From Linnemannia elongata (lineage: Eukaryota; Mortierellomycota; Mortierellomycetes; Mortierellales; Mortierellaceae), in NCBI GenBank assembly GCA_036320915.1, contig JAXBDG010000019.1, positions 372,001 through 436,000 on the forward strand: 64,000 nucleotides of DNA, written 5' to 3'. The translations under genes were made by a program, and so were the position numbers. This document shows positions 1-11,355 of the stretch, piece after piece (position 1 is the stretch's first letter; each line of letters opens with the position of its first letter). The notes beneath the pieces were generated by a model. It was given only the letters and a program-made list of their open reading frames with translations, was not told the origin of the DNA and did no database searches.

Positions 1-613
1 CTTATGATAGGCAAGACGCCTTTATCACTTAAAAATAAGATACAGGCATGGAGGGGTCTCTATCGTTACCCCTCTTTCATCCATAATAAGATCGACGATC
101 TACAACAGAAAGTGGGTCCCCCTTCCAGGCACCATTACGGAACACTTTTCTGTCCCCCTGAGTGAGGGGTCAGAAAACCTTTGATCGATGATAGAGGTAA
201 CGGTTGTTCAAAAAGAACCAAAAGAGAATCTCTGGCAAGAGCACTCCCTGTCACTCCTCCTACATCTCGAATGGATTCTGGTGGAGCACCACAACAGCAG
301 CACAAGACGAAGAAGGGAGATTTTTTTTCTTTCTTTTGCTCCAGTGCTCTCAATCAAACTCCCTCTAAACTCTTTTTCTTATTTGTTTTCTTTACCTTTT
401 GTCCACCCCATCGTTTCTTCCTTCTTCTCCCTTCCCTCTTTACCCTTCTCCCCTCCACTCGCCCCTCCCTCCCTCCCTCTTCTCTCTTCTCTCTTCTCTC
501 CTATCTCCTCTCTTTCCCAATACCAGCCCTCCTCAATAATAATAACAGGACTCAACCTCAGGAAGACCCTCTTCATCTGATCACGCCCCACACAACAACC
601 AAGACTAAGAGCC
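1..613 (+). promoter_or_regulatory. Upstream region of the PARG-like gene
   Basis: No supportable gene is visible here. From about 400 to 530 the + strand is a long pyrimidine tract of CCCT and TCTCT runs. The same kind of tract precedes most start codons in this window. The region ends directly before the ATG at 614 (context gccATGt). It is probably promoter plus 5' leader. The short ORFs inside it are by-products of the pyrimidine tract. Confidence 0.4.
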
Positions 614-2211
614 ATGTCCGCCACGATGAGACAGGACTTTGCACCATCTCGCCCCGTTTCGATGCAACAAAAGCTGCTTCACCAACAACAGCTCCAACAA
701 CACTACAACGTCAAACCCATCACCATCAGGCCAAACTCCATGAACTTGCCCGGATTCTCTCAACCCAGGTCCCAGTCTCGCTTTGCACGGATACTTCAGT
801 ATGGACAACACCTCGCCAACAAGGCTAAGCGATACCACCGGATACGGACTCGGCGTGGAGGATACGAAAGCAACTGGTACCGCCTCACAGCAGTATTGTT
901 GATCCTAGTCACCTTCTTTGCCATCACACGTCTCTTCTCATCAATCACCTTCTTCCGCTTCTCAAGGAGCACCCGGTTGGGACCACGGATGGCCGAGACT
1001 CTCCAGGCGTTCGAATCGCTATCGTACATCTCCAGCACTGGATCCGTTGTGACCTTGGACAAGGAAAAGTTGTTTTCTGGAGTCAGGAGATCGAGGCTCT
1101 ACCAAGGATCACGCATTAGACGACAAATCATGGACAATCAAAAGGACCCCATCATCAGAGTCATCAATGCCGATTCACTGGACGAAGCCCTGCGCCTGAA
1201 GCGTCAAGGGTACAAGCCCATTGTCCTCGATATGGCCAACAGAGAGTACCCAGGAGGAGGTACAGTATTTCTGCCCGTTTTTTTGCCTTTTATTCTGTGT
1301 TTTGTATTTGTGTTTTCTGGGTAAACTGCTCACTTGAAATATTAAAATGTTTCGTATGTTCTTACACTTTATGTTTTTCTTCCTTGCTTTGTTGCCTTTC
1401 AACACTGTGTAGACTACCGGGCGGACGGGACAACACAGGAAGCAGGACTTTTCCTCAGGACGAACCTCTATCAGTGCCTAGACACCGAGCCCAGGCGTTC
1501 CGAGTTTTATCCATTGCCTAGTCAAGGAGCTGTGTACTGCCCCAATATGGTTGTGATAAGAAAGTCGAGCCAGGACAAGAACGAGTTCATGGATCGTCCA
1601 GACTGGATGAGTTTTTTGGTGAGTAGTGATTCCGCGAGTGCAATCCCGAACGACGGGCGCACGTTGTCAATCAGAAAAGGGGTATCTAACATTTGCTTTC
1701 TCTTTTTTTTGTAGGCCATGGCTCCACTTCGTAACCCCCCACTGGTCCCAAACCAGGCGAATGAGATGATCCTCGGCGACAGAGCAGCAATCATTACCAA
1801 AAAAAAGATCCAAAATATGTTCCGTATAGCCCTTGACAATGGTGAGTCAGTTGGCTACTTTGATGATGCAATCGATGAGCATGTCAGTCTTCTATCCCGA
1901 ACAAGCATACTGACATATTCTCTGTTTGTTTTCATCTTTCTATAGGCCACGACGCTATTGTATTATCGGCTTTCGGATGTGGTCGCTTGCACAACCCTGC
2001 CGAGTCGGTTGCCAACATCTTCAAGGAGGTGATCCATTCCAACTACATGGGAGGCGTTAAGAAAGGCCGTACTTTTGGTGAGATTGTCTTTGCGATCACG
2101 GACTACACGAGTCTGGATAGCGACCTGCCTGCGAACCATAACTATAAGACGTTTAAGGAGGTCATGGAAAGTCCGTATATCGTTGAAGAGGAAGAGGAAT
2201 CTGAGAGCTAG
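614..2211 (+). CDS. Membrane-anchored microbial-type PARG-like (TIGR02452/DUF2263) macrodomain protein
   Basis: The model has four exons, 614-1259, 1413-1618, 1715-1841 and 1946-2211, giving 414 residues. An arginine-rich N-terminus precedes one hydrophobic segment at about residues 91-113 (LTAVLLILVTFFAITRLF), so the protein is probably a single-pass membrane protein. The rest resembles the microbial-type poly(ADP-ribose) glycohydrolase fold. It has VLDMANREYPGG followed by a QE-containing loop and RTNLYQC, then SPN-type and AFGCGRLHNPAESVANIF segments, the last matching the family's GCGAFxNPPxxVA block. Active family members carry GGG-X(6-8)-QEE. Splicing here gives GGD (214-216), seven residues, then QEA (224-226), so the third Gly and the last Glu are replaced. 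Fold assignment is fairly firm; catalytic activity is doubtful. The start was chosen for its Kozak-like context and as the first ATG of the frame. Confidence 0.75.
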
Positions 2212-2894
2212 ACCCTTCCATCTACCTGTTATCTAACTCTGTAATACTAAAAGCACAAACAAACAAACAAATAAAACTAGCGAAACAAACAAAATAACAT
2301 TGGAATAACGCGCCACTGTCCTTTTCTGTGAAAAGGTGTCAAACGAGAATGGACGCATTGAGTCACCCCCCTTTTCTACACGACAGAGTAAGAAAAGCAA
2401 AAGGCAACCCGTGTCTCGCTGAGCCACCGCCACCAAAAGCATGCCGCTTTTAATTGTGTCTGTTTGCTTTCTTCCTCATCTCTTTCCTACTTTTCCTCCT
2501 TTTCCTCCATCATCTTTGTTGTCTTTTTATTTCCCATTGCAACTTTTTATATTTTTTTTTTTCTCTATTTTATTTTTTTTTCTTTTGCAGGGCTGTCTGT
2601 AATCCTTGCAACGTGAGCGTGTGTCCGTCGACTTCGATCTCCCTCATCCGCCACTAGTCCTTCTTTCGTTCTCAAACTCTCTTTCTCCCTCACCCCTCCC
2701 CCCCTCACCCTCCCACCCCCTGATATCAACTGCCACAGAAAAAAAAAAAAAAAATCACTTGTCTTTGTTCCCACTCACCACTCACTCTTTTCTATTTCAC
2801 TCTCGCTCACCCCGTCAACAGTCAACAGTCAACAGTCAACAGTCAGCAAGCCATAGTCAACAGTCAGTAACAACAACAGTAACAACAAAGACCC
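2212..2894. other. Intergenic region and 5' leader of the SAM-domain gene
   Basis: No gene is seen. The stretch holds the 3' flank of the PARG-like gene, long T and CT tracts (2454-2720), a poly-A run near 2740-2755 and a heptamer repeat just before the next start codon. Confidence 0.5.
2814..2868 (+). repeat. GTCAACA heptamer tandem repeat in 5' leader
   Basis: Four perfect copies of GTCAACA run from 2814 to 2841, followed by GTCAGCA at 2842-2848. After a short break come GTCAACA and GTCAGTA at 2855-2868. The array lies 27-80 bases upstream of the ATG at 2895, so it is probably transcribed in the 5' leader. Confidence 0.9.
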
Positions 2895-5028
2895 ATGGCT
2901 ACCAACCAGAGTCCAGCCGTTGGCGCTGCTCCCGCCGACTCCCAGCGCGAGCAGACCATCAACGAAAGTAATTCCCCCATCCTCCCCTCCGATAGCGAAT
3001 TCGACTCCAACCAGGAACAGCAGCCCCCAACACGCTCGCCTACCCCTTCGCCACCACCTCCCGGTCTAGGCGCCACCTCCGCCGTGGCAACCGCCACCAT
3101 CGCGCCCTCCTTTCTCGCTGCCGATGCTCAGGCTACCGCACAGCTGCCCCACCCCACTAATAGGACCCTTCACGTCCCTGCTGCCCTCCGCAGGAACACC
3201 AGTACCTTTGTCCCCTTCTCAGAGATTCCCTCTCTGCCCGCCTTCCTGAACAACTGCAATCTCTCGCAATACTTGCAATCATTCAACGAAGCAGGTGCCT
3301 CGGACGACGCCATGCCTCTCATCATCGACTTTGACGACGACGAGCTCAAGAGTATTATGGACGCCATCCCGATGAAGCCCTTCCATGCCGTGACCTTCAG
3401 GAAGGGAATTCGTGATCTTCGGGAACGCAGTCGCCTTGGGTCCATGCACTTTGACAACCCTCAGAGCTCCTTCATGCAGCCAGAACCCCACAGTATGCTG
3501 CAATATTCCCACTCTCAGTTCTTCCAGCAGCACTCTCAGCCTTCCCAGCATTCTCAGAACTCTCAATCCTCTCAACAACCTCTCAACCTGTCCCAGTCGT
3601 CCAGAGGATACAACGGAGGTTCCTTCCAGGCTCCAGGACTCTATCATCAAGCATCTACCACCGGCAAGAGTAGCAGCAGCCAACGTACCAACGCGCAGTC
3701 ATCGGCCCAAGGTCTTCCGACACCCTCACAGGTCCTGTCCTCGGGAGGCATCTATCAGTACGTTGGCCCGGCACCTCGTGGACCTGCAGGTCATTACCTG
3801 CCACACTCAGATACCGTCGTTCCCCAGGAATCACTTCAAGTGCACCGTGGTTCCAGTAGTGTATGTTACCAACTTTGCTTTTTTTTTTTTTTTTTTTTGC
3901 ACAGCCTTTGTTTGATGGGGTTTTCATTGCGTCCACACTCAATTACTAAACATTGTCTCCTATCGCTTCCCATACCAATAGCTCGAGGCAGGACAGGGAA
4001 TCAAAAGGAGGCGGTCATCAACACCTGTAGATAGCTCGCAGGCTCACCCAGAACCAAGCTCGTTCAACTCCAATTCATCATCATCATGGAGCAACACGCC
4101 CAACCAGACATCACAATCAGCCCAACTGGATCCAGCAACGAGGGAATTAATTATGCATCAGGCGTTGATTTACGGAAAGCATTCTTCGCGCTCGCTCACC
4201 AAATACGAGCACGCCATCAACTGTGCGGCGCAAAACCTAGCCCTGGAGGATTCGAGTCTGTTGACCAACAAGGGACTGCTCTGGAATAAGGCCAAGGCCA
4301 AGCTACTGGAGGAGGATTACCACTACAAGCGCGGAAAGTCGCGATCCAAGTTGCCAGAGGCAGCCGTAAAGAAGGACCATAAAGCAAGCAAGGAACGTCT
4401 GATCCAAAAGCGAGAGGCAAACGCGTCGAATGCTGCGACTGCTCGTCTCCGACGTATCGCATCCCTTGGCGAACAGTTGCATCGCAAGACCGCCGAGCGG
4501 GAGGCATTACTCGCCCAATTGCTCCGCCTAGAGGCTGCTGAGTACAAGATTGCGCACGCGGATACCTATGAGGCCGAGGCCAAGGAGCTGCGTGAGAACC
4601 TGGCTCGAGTCGAGACCGATCGACAGAGTGTTTCGAAGGAACTCGGCTCGCTCAAGAACAAGGAACGGAAACACCAGTGGTATGAGAAGCGCAAGAAGGT
4701 TCGCACGGACGGAGATCCCTCAGAGGTAGACGAGAAGGCAACAAACGCTGGCACGGATGCGGAGGCGGACGAGGAAGCCGAGACGGACACCACAGTCGAT
4801 CCAGAAGGTGATGCTAGCCAAAAATCGTTAACGGGCAAACCCAGTGTCGCCACAGCAGCTGGTATGCCAAGTGGCACCAAGGCTGAGCCAAAGCCGCTTA
4901 CATGGAAGGCACACCAACCTACGCTCGCCTCCTTGGGTCTGGATGGAAGCAAGGCAACATCAACAAGATCAAAGAAGCGTAAGGACGTTTTCAGGCAAAG
5001 TGAATACACGCCAGGACTTAAAGGTTGA
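2895..5028 (+). CDS. SAM/NCD1-like domain protein with conserved C-terminal helical region
   Basis: Two exons, 2895-3860 and 3982-5028, encode 670 residues. The N-terminus is disordered (Ser/Pro/Gln). A folded segment at about residues 108-172 contains FLNNCNLSQYLQSFNEAG and MKPFHAVTFRKGIRDLRE. It looks like a sterile alpha motif, and its 'KP.H...(R/L)...IR' ending recalls the NCD1 domain of metazoan NAB corepressors. A Gln/Ser-rich linker follows. The second exon opens with a basic IKRRR stretch and then a conserved-looking block (IYGKHSSRSLTKYEHAIN, LALEDSSLLTNKG, YHYKRGKSRSK), followed by a long Lys/Glu-rich coiled coil and an acidic tail. A nuclear regulatory role is inferred from the basic clusters and the NAB-like domain. 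The exact family is not established. Confidence 0.7.
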
Positions 5029-6174
5029 AGAGGACCATTCTCAAGTCAAGTCGCTTTTTTTCTCTCTCTTCCTCCCTTTCTCTTACGTTTCTTAGGCTAA
5101 TTAACAAGACTATGTGCATATTTCCACGACCTCATTTGAATACAAGCATTCACTTTTTCTCATACCAACTTGGATTCCCTCTATTCCCACCAATTGAAAA
5201 TGGACGATTCGAGGTCAATTGACCAGTGGTGCTCCCCGCATATCTTGATGAGACAAAATCAAAACCGAAAGGGGGTGGAGGGTGAGAACGTGCTGTTGGA
5301 GCGGACGTGTATTATTCGCTTATTCGATGTATGTTCTATCCTTTAGGACTGAGGAAGTGGGTGAGTAGGAGAAGGGGCAGTGTATAAATGAGCCTGGGAG
5401 ATGGATGGACGGGAAGAAGGATGCAGAATATGCATAAGCGTACGGGAAGTTTTCAGCACGTACTGAGGTTATCACTTTTCTAAAGTTTCGTTTTGTTTGC
5501 CTTTTTCACTTTAAAAGAGAGAGCCTTTGGCGCGCACACACGCACTTCTCTTTTTAAGTACATAGTTTCTGTTGTTGAAAAGATCGAGTCAAACGGCATA
5601 ACCGTGTAGTCAGCATAATTAAGAGAGAGTGCCCCCAGCAAATGCCGAATGAGCGTCCGCGATCCTTCCCCCGGGTCTCGGACACTTCTTTTCCTCCTTT
5701 CCTCTTTCCCCTGAGATCGAAAACAAAAATCTCCTTTTGAGCGGAAAGGGAATCACCGAGCACAGAAAACATACTAAACATCGCAACAGACAGCCAACGG
5801 TGCAAAAAAGAAAAGAAAAAAAAGAAACAAAGAAGTCAAACACCTGTGAAGAGAATGGGATGAGGGACTAGACTCGCTTGTCGTCAAAAGCAATTGACAC
5901 GGCTGCAAGAACGTGAACGGGAAGAAGGGGATTGTTCTGTGTTCAGACCTATGTGCATACGTTTTTTTGTGGTTTTGTTTGTTCAAGGTCGCTTATCTAT
6001 TCAGGCACATAGGAACAGGCCCCGACTCTTCTTTTTTTTTCTTTTTTTTTCTTTTCTTTTCTTTCCTCGTCCCCTTCTCTCTTTTTCTTTCTTCTCTCTT
6101 TCTTCTTCACTCCTCCTCTTCCCTCTCCTCCTTCCTCTTCCGAAGTCAAGAAGAAAAAAAAAAGTTGATTCGCC
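5029..6174. other. Intergenic region upstream of the elongase
   Basis: No supportable gene is visible on either strand. The last about 130 bases before 6175 form a strong T/CT tract, typical of promoters in this window. The rest is unremarkable mixed-composition sequence with some A-rich runs near 5800-5830. Confidence 0.5.
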
Positions 6175-8320
6175 ATGGAGTCGATTTCGCAATTCATCCC
6201 CAACAAGCTGCCTCAAGATCTGTTTATTGATTTTGCCACCGCTTTCGGTGTCCGTGCTGCCCCCTATGTTGACCCCCTCGAGGATGCCCTGACCGCCCAG
6301 ATGGAGAAGTTCTTCCCTGCGCTCGTTCACCACTACCGCGCCTTCTTGACCGCTGTTGAGTCCCCCCTCGCTGCCCAGTTGCCCCTGATGAACCCCTTCC
6401 ACGTCGTCTTGATCGTTATTGCCTATCTCGTCACCGTTTTTGTCGGTATGCAGATCATGAAGAACTTCAACCGGTTCGAGGTCAAGACCTTCTCGCTCTT
6501 CCACAACTTCTGCCTGGTTTCCATCAGCGCTTACATGTGCGGCGGCATCCTCTACGAGGCCTACCAGTCCAAGTACGGTCTCTTTGAGAACTTGGCTGAT
6601 CACACCTCCACTGGTTTCCCTGTAAGTTGTTTGTCTGCAAGATGAATTACTTTATCACTGATTTGCTTTTCTTTTGTTGGTACCTTTTCTTCGTCTTTTT
6701 ACGGTTCACTTCCCACACCCACAATTTTTTCTTTTTCTTTTGAAAGTTCTTTTTTTTTTCTGGTTGTGCTTCCTTGTCGGTGTCAACTTGATGGAAGTGT
6801 CTCGTCGTTGTTTGTGTTTGTTCTTGTGCTTTATTGGGGCAACGAGGAAGAAGAGAAACTGAAGCTGATGTTGAATTGATTGGAAAAGAAAGGCACGATA
6901 ACAGAACAAGGACAGACAGCGGGATTCAGGAACAGGACCTATTTTCCCAAGACCAGCTTTGTCTCTCTGGAAATATTCAACTGTCCAACTGTCAACCCTC
7001 GAATGAAAGAACTTTTTTTTTTTGTCGGTAAGGGTTGACAAAAAGGAATCGCTCTTTACTTTTTCAGCAGACGTTTCTACTTTCAGGAGCAAAAGGGATT
7101 CATGGTCCAACGCCCTCATGCAGGAGTACCAACTCTTTTTTCTTCGGCCATTTTTTGTTTTTAAATCTCGCGTTCGTGTGTTTGTTGTTATTTGTTTTAT
7201 TGTTTTTTTTTTTTTTTTTGCTTGGACTTTTGTGAAGATAACGGATGGAAACACCGTTGTATGGTCGATTAACCAATCCAATTGATCCAGCACTTATTTT
7301 TCTGTTTGTGGAATGGAGATTGCACGCGCTTGCCCCTGTTTGTTCGACCAGAGGCAGGGCAGAAGACAATGAGTTGGAGTTGAGTTTGGGCTAACAGAAG
7401 GGGGAAAATAGTTTTTTGTGTTCCCGTCCCTTTGCTACCTGTGCAAGCCATCGGGCAAGCCAGTGAAAGAGGAAGAGCGTGAAGAAGCCAACAAACATGC
7501 GAAAGGGCACGACCATTCTCTTATGCATGCTTAGGCCAGTAGGCCAAGAGGAGGTTGAATTTCAACCAGCGAGTGAGGGAACTTTCACGGTTTTACCTCA
7601 GCAAACTATGTCGCATGCACAAACACAGGCATCCATGTTACCTTCCTCCTTCCTGTTATGCTGACCGGCATATGTGCCTTTTCCTTCTATCTTCTTGAAC
7701 GTGAGAATAGATGGCCAAGATGATCTGGCTCTTCTACTTCTCCAAGATCATGGAGTTCGTTGACACCATGATCATGGTCCTCAAGAAAAACAACCGTCAG
7801 ATCTCGTTCTTGCACGTCTACCACCACTCCTCGATCTTTGCCATCTGGTGGTTGGTTACCTTTGTTGCTCCCAACGGTGAAGGTATGTCACTCTCTCTTG
7901 TAATGTGTTCAATGGCCAATTGCTTTTATTTTCTCGTGCCAATACTAATAACAATATTCATTCGAATGGACTGTGCAATTAGCTTACTTCTCGGCTGCCT
8001 TGAACTCGTTCATCCACGTTATCATGTATGGATACTACTTCCTGTCTGCCTTGGGATTCAAGCAGGTGTCGTTCATCAAGTTCTACATCACCCGCTCACA
8101 GATGACCCAGTTCTGCATGATGTCTGTTCAGTCATCGTGGGACATGTTTGCCATGAAGGTCATGGGCCGCCCCGGATACCCCTTCTTCATCACTGCCCTC
8201 CTCTGGTTCTACATGTGGACCATGCTCGGCCTCTTCTACAACTTTTACAGAAAGAATGCCAAGTTGGCCAAGCAGGCCAAGGCCGATGCTGCCAAGGAGA
8301 AGTCCAAGAAGTTGCAGTAA
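6175..8320 (+). CDS. GLELO: ELO-family fatty acid elongase (GLELO type, C18 PUFA elongation)
   Basis: Three exons, 6175-6621, 7711-7882 and 7983-8320, give exactly 318 residues, the length I recall for Mortierella alpina GLELO, which it closely resembles. ELO proteins are ER membrane condensing enzymes (3-ketoacyl-CoA synthases). GLELO lengthens gamma-linolenate to dihomo-gamma-linolenate on the way to arachidonate. Visible hallmarks are FYFSKIMEFVDT, the histidine box HVYHH (residues 184-188), NSFIHVIMYGYY and TRSQMTQF, plus several membrane segments. The C-terminus KKLQ fits a dilysine ER-retrieval signal. Intron 1 is 1089 bp, far longer than most others here, and the ATG at 7711 is an exon start rather than a translation start. 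The + strand neighbour downstream is a Golgi membrane protein with no obvious functional link. Confidence 0.95.
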
Positions 8321-8796
8321 ATTCTCTTACACGCGAATTGGATTCAAAGGGAGGAAGACGACGATATCCAAGAGACATTGCGAGTTGGCTCTTCGCGCGA
8401 TTGTCTGTTGGATAGAGAAATAAAACTACAAGCATTATCATCTCCACTCTCCTGTTCGACGTGCTCAACTTTATGTTCTATCATAGCGAATCGCCTCCTT
8501 CGTTCAGGAGGCGATTCGCTCCTTTTCGGTGACATCGATATCTTGCTGAATCCATTTTTAACTCGCTGAATGAATGAATGAAAGAGCCTCCCCCGCCCCT
8601 ATCGTTCTGCAAGTAAAAAATTCCAAACTCTGTTCCTTTGACCCTTTTCCAAGACTTTATCACTCTCTTTTTTTTCAACTTCACCATCATCCTCAATCGA
8701 CCTCTTGGGACCAACACCCAGCACCACGTCTGACACAGCAAGAAACCCCAAGAAACATTAACAACAGAAGAAAACCCTACATAACCCATTGTCAGG
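8321..8796. other. Intergenic region between elongase and YIPF6 genes
   Basis: This spacer between two + strand genes is the elongase 3' flank plus the promoter of the next gene. It contains a perfect 15-bp-arm inverted repeat (8485-8520). No coding potential is evident. Confidence 0.5.
8485..8520. repeat. Perfect inverted repeat, 15-bp arms, 6-nt loop
   Basis: The arm at 8485-8499 (AGCGAATCGCCTCCT) is exactly complementary to 8506-8520 (AGGAGGCGATTCGCT) with the loop TCGTTC between. It lies 165 bp after the elongase stop codon and 277 bp before the next start. It could fold as a stable RNA hairpin in the 3' untranslated region or act as a symmetric protein-binding site. Confidence 0.9.
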
Positions 8797-10240
8797 ATGA
8801 ACCACCAACACAACTCTGTCGAGCCAGATGACTTCTTGTCGCCAGCAGCGCCAAGCTACGTCGAAGCAACATCCTACTCTGACACCTACGACAACCCCTT
8901 TGAGACCAACATCCCCCACCGCATGAACTCGCCCTCCATCGAACCCGACGATGTGCCCCTTCCTGGACAAAAACCTCTCAGCCCCACCAAGAGCCCCCTC
9001 CCCAAGGTTACTGGAAACATCGGCTCATCCTCCAGTGGTCATGGAAGTAGCAGTAACAGTGCACCTACGGGCAACATTGGAGGCGGTGTTGGGCTTGGCG
9101 TTGGACAGGCCAGTGGCATTGGAAGCGCTATCGATACCCTGGACGAACCCGTCTCCGAGACTCTTGTAAGTCTATGAAGACATTGCAACAGGGTACTGCC
9201 AACGCACCTGAATGATTGTGTTGTCATTCCTGACGGTACCCTGAAGCCTATAGCCACTGGGGGCTTGACACGCGACACATTATATTTTTTCAGTTCTTCT
9301 TGGCGCATTTTTCATTCCTTGTCTGACCCTTTGTATCTTTGCCTTTCTCCCAATGGATCAAATAGCTCCGTGATCTTCGCAATGTTGGAGCAAAACTACA
9401 GCAGGTGTTATATCCTAAGGGACGCAAGGATATTCTCAAGGATTGTACGTGTAGAGATTGGCAGGCGCTTCGGATCGTTATACTTATCGGTTTTCATGGA
9501 ACAAAAGGCGCTCAGCGAGGAAGACTAACCATATGGACTATTAATCTGGATCTCGTTACTCTTCTATGATAGGGGATCTTTGGGGACCTCTCTTGATGTG
9601 TTTGACCTTGTCCATGTAAGTTTTCAGGAACAGACGCCATACTTGCGTCAGACTTCGCTTAGCTAGAGGACGCGATTGCAAGGTCGAGTTTGAAACAAGG
9701 CTTGGAAACTAATGACAATTCACTTTTTCCATAAATTACTTTCAATAGTGTCTTGAGTATGAGGGCTCAGCCAGATCAAAAGATCACCGTCTTTACCTGG
9801 ATCTTCATCATTGTTTGGTTGGGATCCGCAGTGGTCACTGTGAATGCCAAGCTTCTCGGAGGAAGAGTGTACGTGCTTTGCTGGACTCAATCGGATGATG
9901 AATATTTTTTTTTGAATGACTTGAGAGGCCGAACCAGTTTACTCTTGATGTCGACACTAACATCTTGTCATGTCTCTATGTAACATGTTGTAGGTCGTTC
10001 TTCCAGAGTGTGTGCGTGATTGGATACTGCTTGTTCCCACTGGTACTCGTCAGTGTTGTCTCGATTTTTCTTTCCAACATTTATATCCGTCTGCCTCTAT
10101 CCGGGATCGCTTTTGCTTGGGCGTCTTGGGCCTCGTTGGGCTTCCTATCAGATTCCAACCTGGCCAACCGTCGTGCGCTTGGTGTTTACCCATTATTCTT
10201 GTTCTACTTTGTCATTGCCTGGATGATTCTCATCTCATAA
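8797..10240 (+). CDS. YIPF6: YIPF6/Yip4-like Yip1-domain Golgi membrane protein
   Basis: Five exons, 8797-9165, 9366-9444, 9573-9615, 9749-9868 and 9994-10240, encode 285 residues. The first about 115 residues are disordered and Gly/Ser/Pro-rich. The conserved Yip domain then begins with TLDEPVSETLLRDLRN, KLQQVLYPKGRKD and DWDLWGPLLMCL, as in metazoan YIPF6. It continues through NAKLLGG and SFFQSVCVIGYCLFPLVL and has about five membrane segments. Yip family proteins sit in Golgi and early secretory membranes and interact with Rab GTPases. Exons 2 and 3 are only 79 and 43 bp, but each junction keeps the family alignment intact. The family is firm; the exact Golgi role is inferred. Confidence 0.92.
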
Positions 10241-10474
10241 GGAACCACCTTGCTACCTCCTCCTTATGGCCGTATATCATTTCGCTTTCAGTTTTTGATT
10301 CGTTGCAAGATTATGGTTAAAGAAACATATGCACCCAGATACAAATAAAGCAGAATATCTTTCATTTTCATTCATGCATTGTCACTGTCTCTTACAGTCA
10401 ATCGTCACGAAAAGGGATGCTTTGTTGAGATTTCATTTTTTTTTTTATCTAAAAGGAGCCGATTGCTATATAGA

Positions 10475-11355
10475 TTAAGAAGACATCTTCTGCGTGACGT
10501 TGGCGACCAGTTCCGGGAACGTACGATCGCTGATGAAATGTCCACGGTTGGGGAGCTCGATATAGTCGATCCCGACAATCTTGCTGGCGACAAAGCGTTG
10601 TTCGTCGATTGGCACCAGATGGTCGCTTGGACTAGCTGCAACGTCGTTTTTATATGCAGTTTGAGATTAGAGCAATTCGTGTGCAATCCAACTTTGCGTG
10701 TCGAGCACTGACTGCAGTACAACAATGAAGGAAAGGAAGAAAAGAAGAAGAAGAGAAAGAAGAGATAGAAACGATGCTTACAAAATTGGGTGATCCATTC
10801 GACGTTCCTGGAGATGGCGTCCCAGTTCCAGGGGCGATTGAAATATCCAGCCTCGCGCTTGTGAAGTAGGTTTGAATATACAGAGATAGAGGGTGTGAGT
10901 ATGATATTGACGTGTTGTGCACTCTTTCATCTTCTAATCTAACTTCTTCCTTTTTTTTTCATCCTTCTTTTATCAACTCTCTTTCCGCTTGACTTTGTCT
11001 TCTCCTATCCTACCTCTGAAGGGTCATCGAGGTCAGACTGATAAGCACTGACAAGGACAACACCTTTGACCTTCCTGGTCTCGACATATCTCAGAATGGC
11101 AGCCGCACCACTTGAGTGACCAATCACCACATCCTGTTCTCCAATCTCAATCTCGTCCTCCATATGCCTAATCCAGATTTCTTCGTGGGCGTCGTATGGG
11201 TCGGGGAAGGTTTCGAGAATGTTTCCCCCGGGGAAGAGTGGGTGTTGGGTGGCAGGGTGTTTCGCTTCGGTGAGGGCGTGAATAACGGAAGGGTACCACA
11301 TTGAGGACTCGACATTGTCGTTTCCGTTGCCTGGAATTAAGATTATGCGGGACAT
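10475..11355 (-). CDS. RBBP9/YdeN-type alpha/beta serine hydrolase (DUF1234)
   Basis: Three exons on the minus strand, 11355-11014, 10857-10782 and 10635-10475, encode 192 residues, close to human RBBP9 (186). The protein starts MSRIILIPGNGND. The catalytic triad is visible: nucleophile Ser81 in GHSSG, Asp144 in SPSDHLVP and His172 in NRGHF. The block GYFNRPWNWDAI matches the family's GYFTRPWQW. RBBP9-type proteins are small soluble serine hydrolases whose physiological substrate is largely unknown. An upstream in-frame start at 11475 was rejected because the domain begins at residue 2 of the chosen start. The gene is divergent from NUP192. Confidence 0.9.

Noticed and set aside
7711..8415. 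Separate 234-codon gene starting at 7711
   Set aside because: It is exon 2 of the elongase read through intron 2. The true product continues in another frame from 7983.
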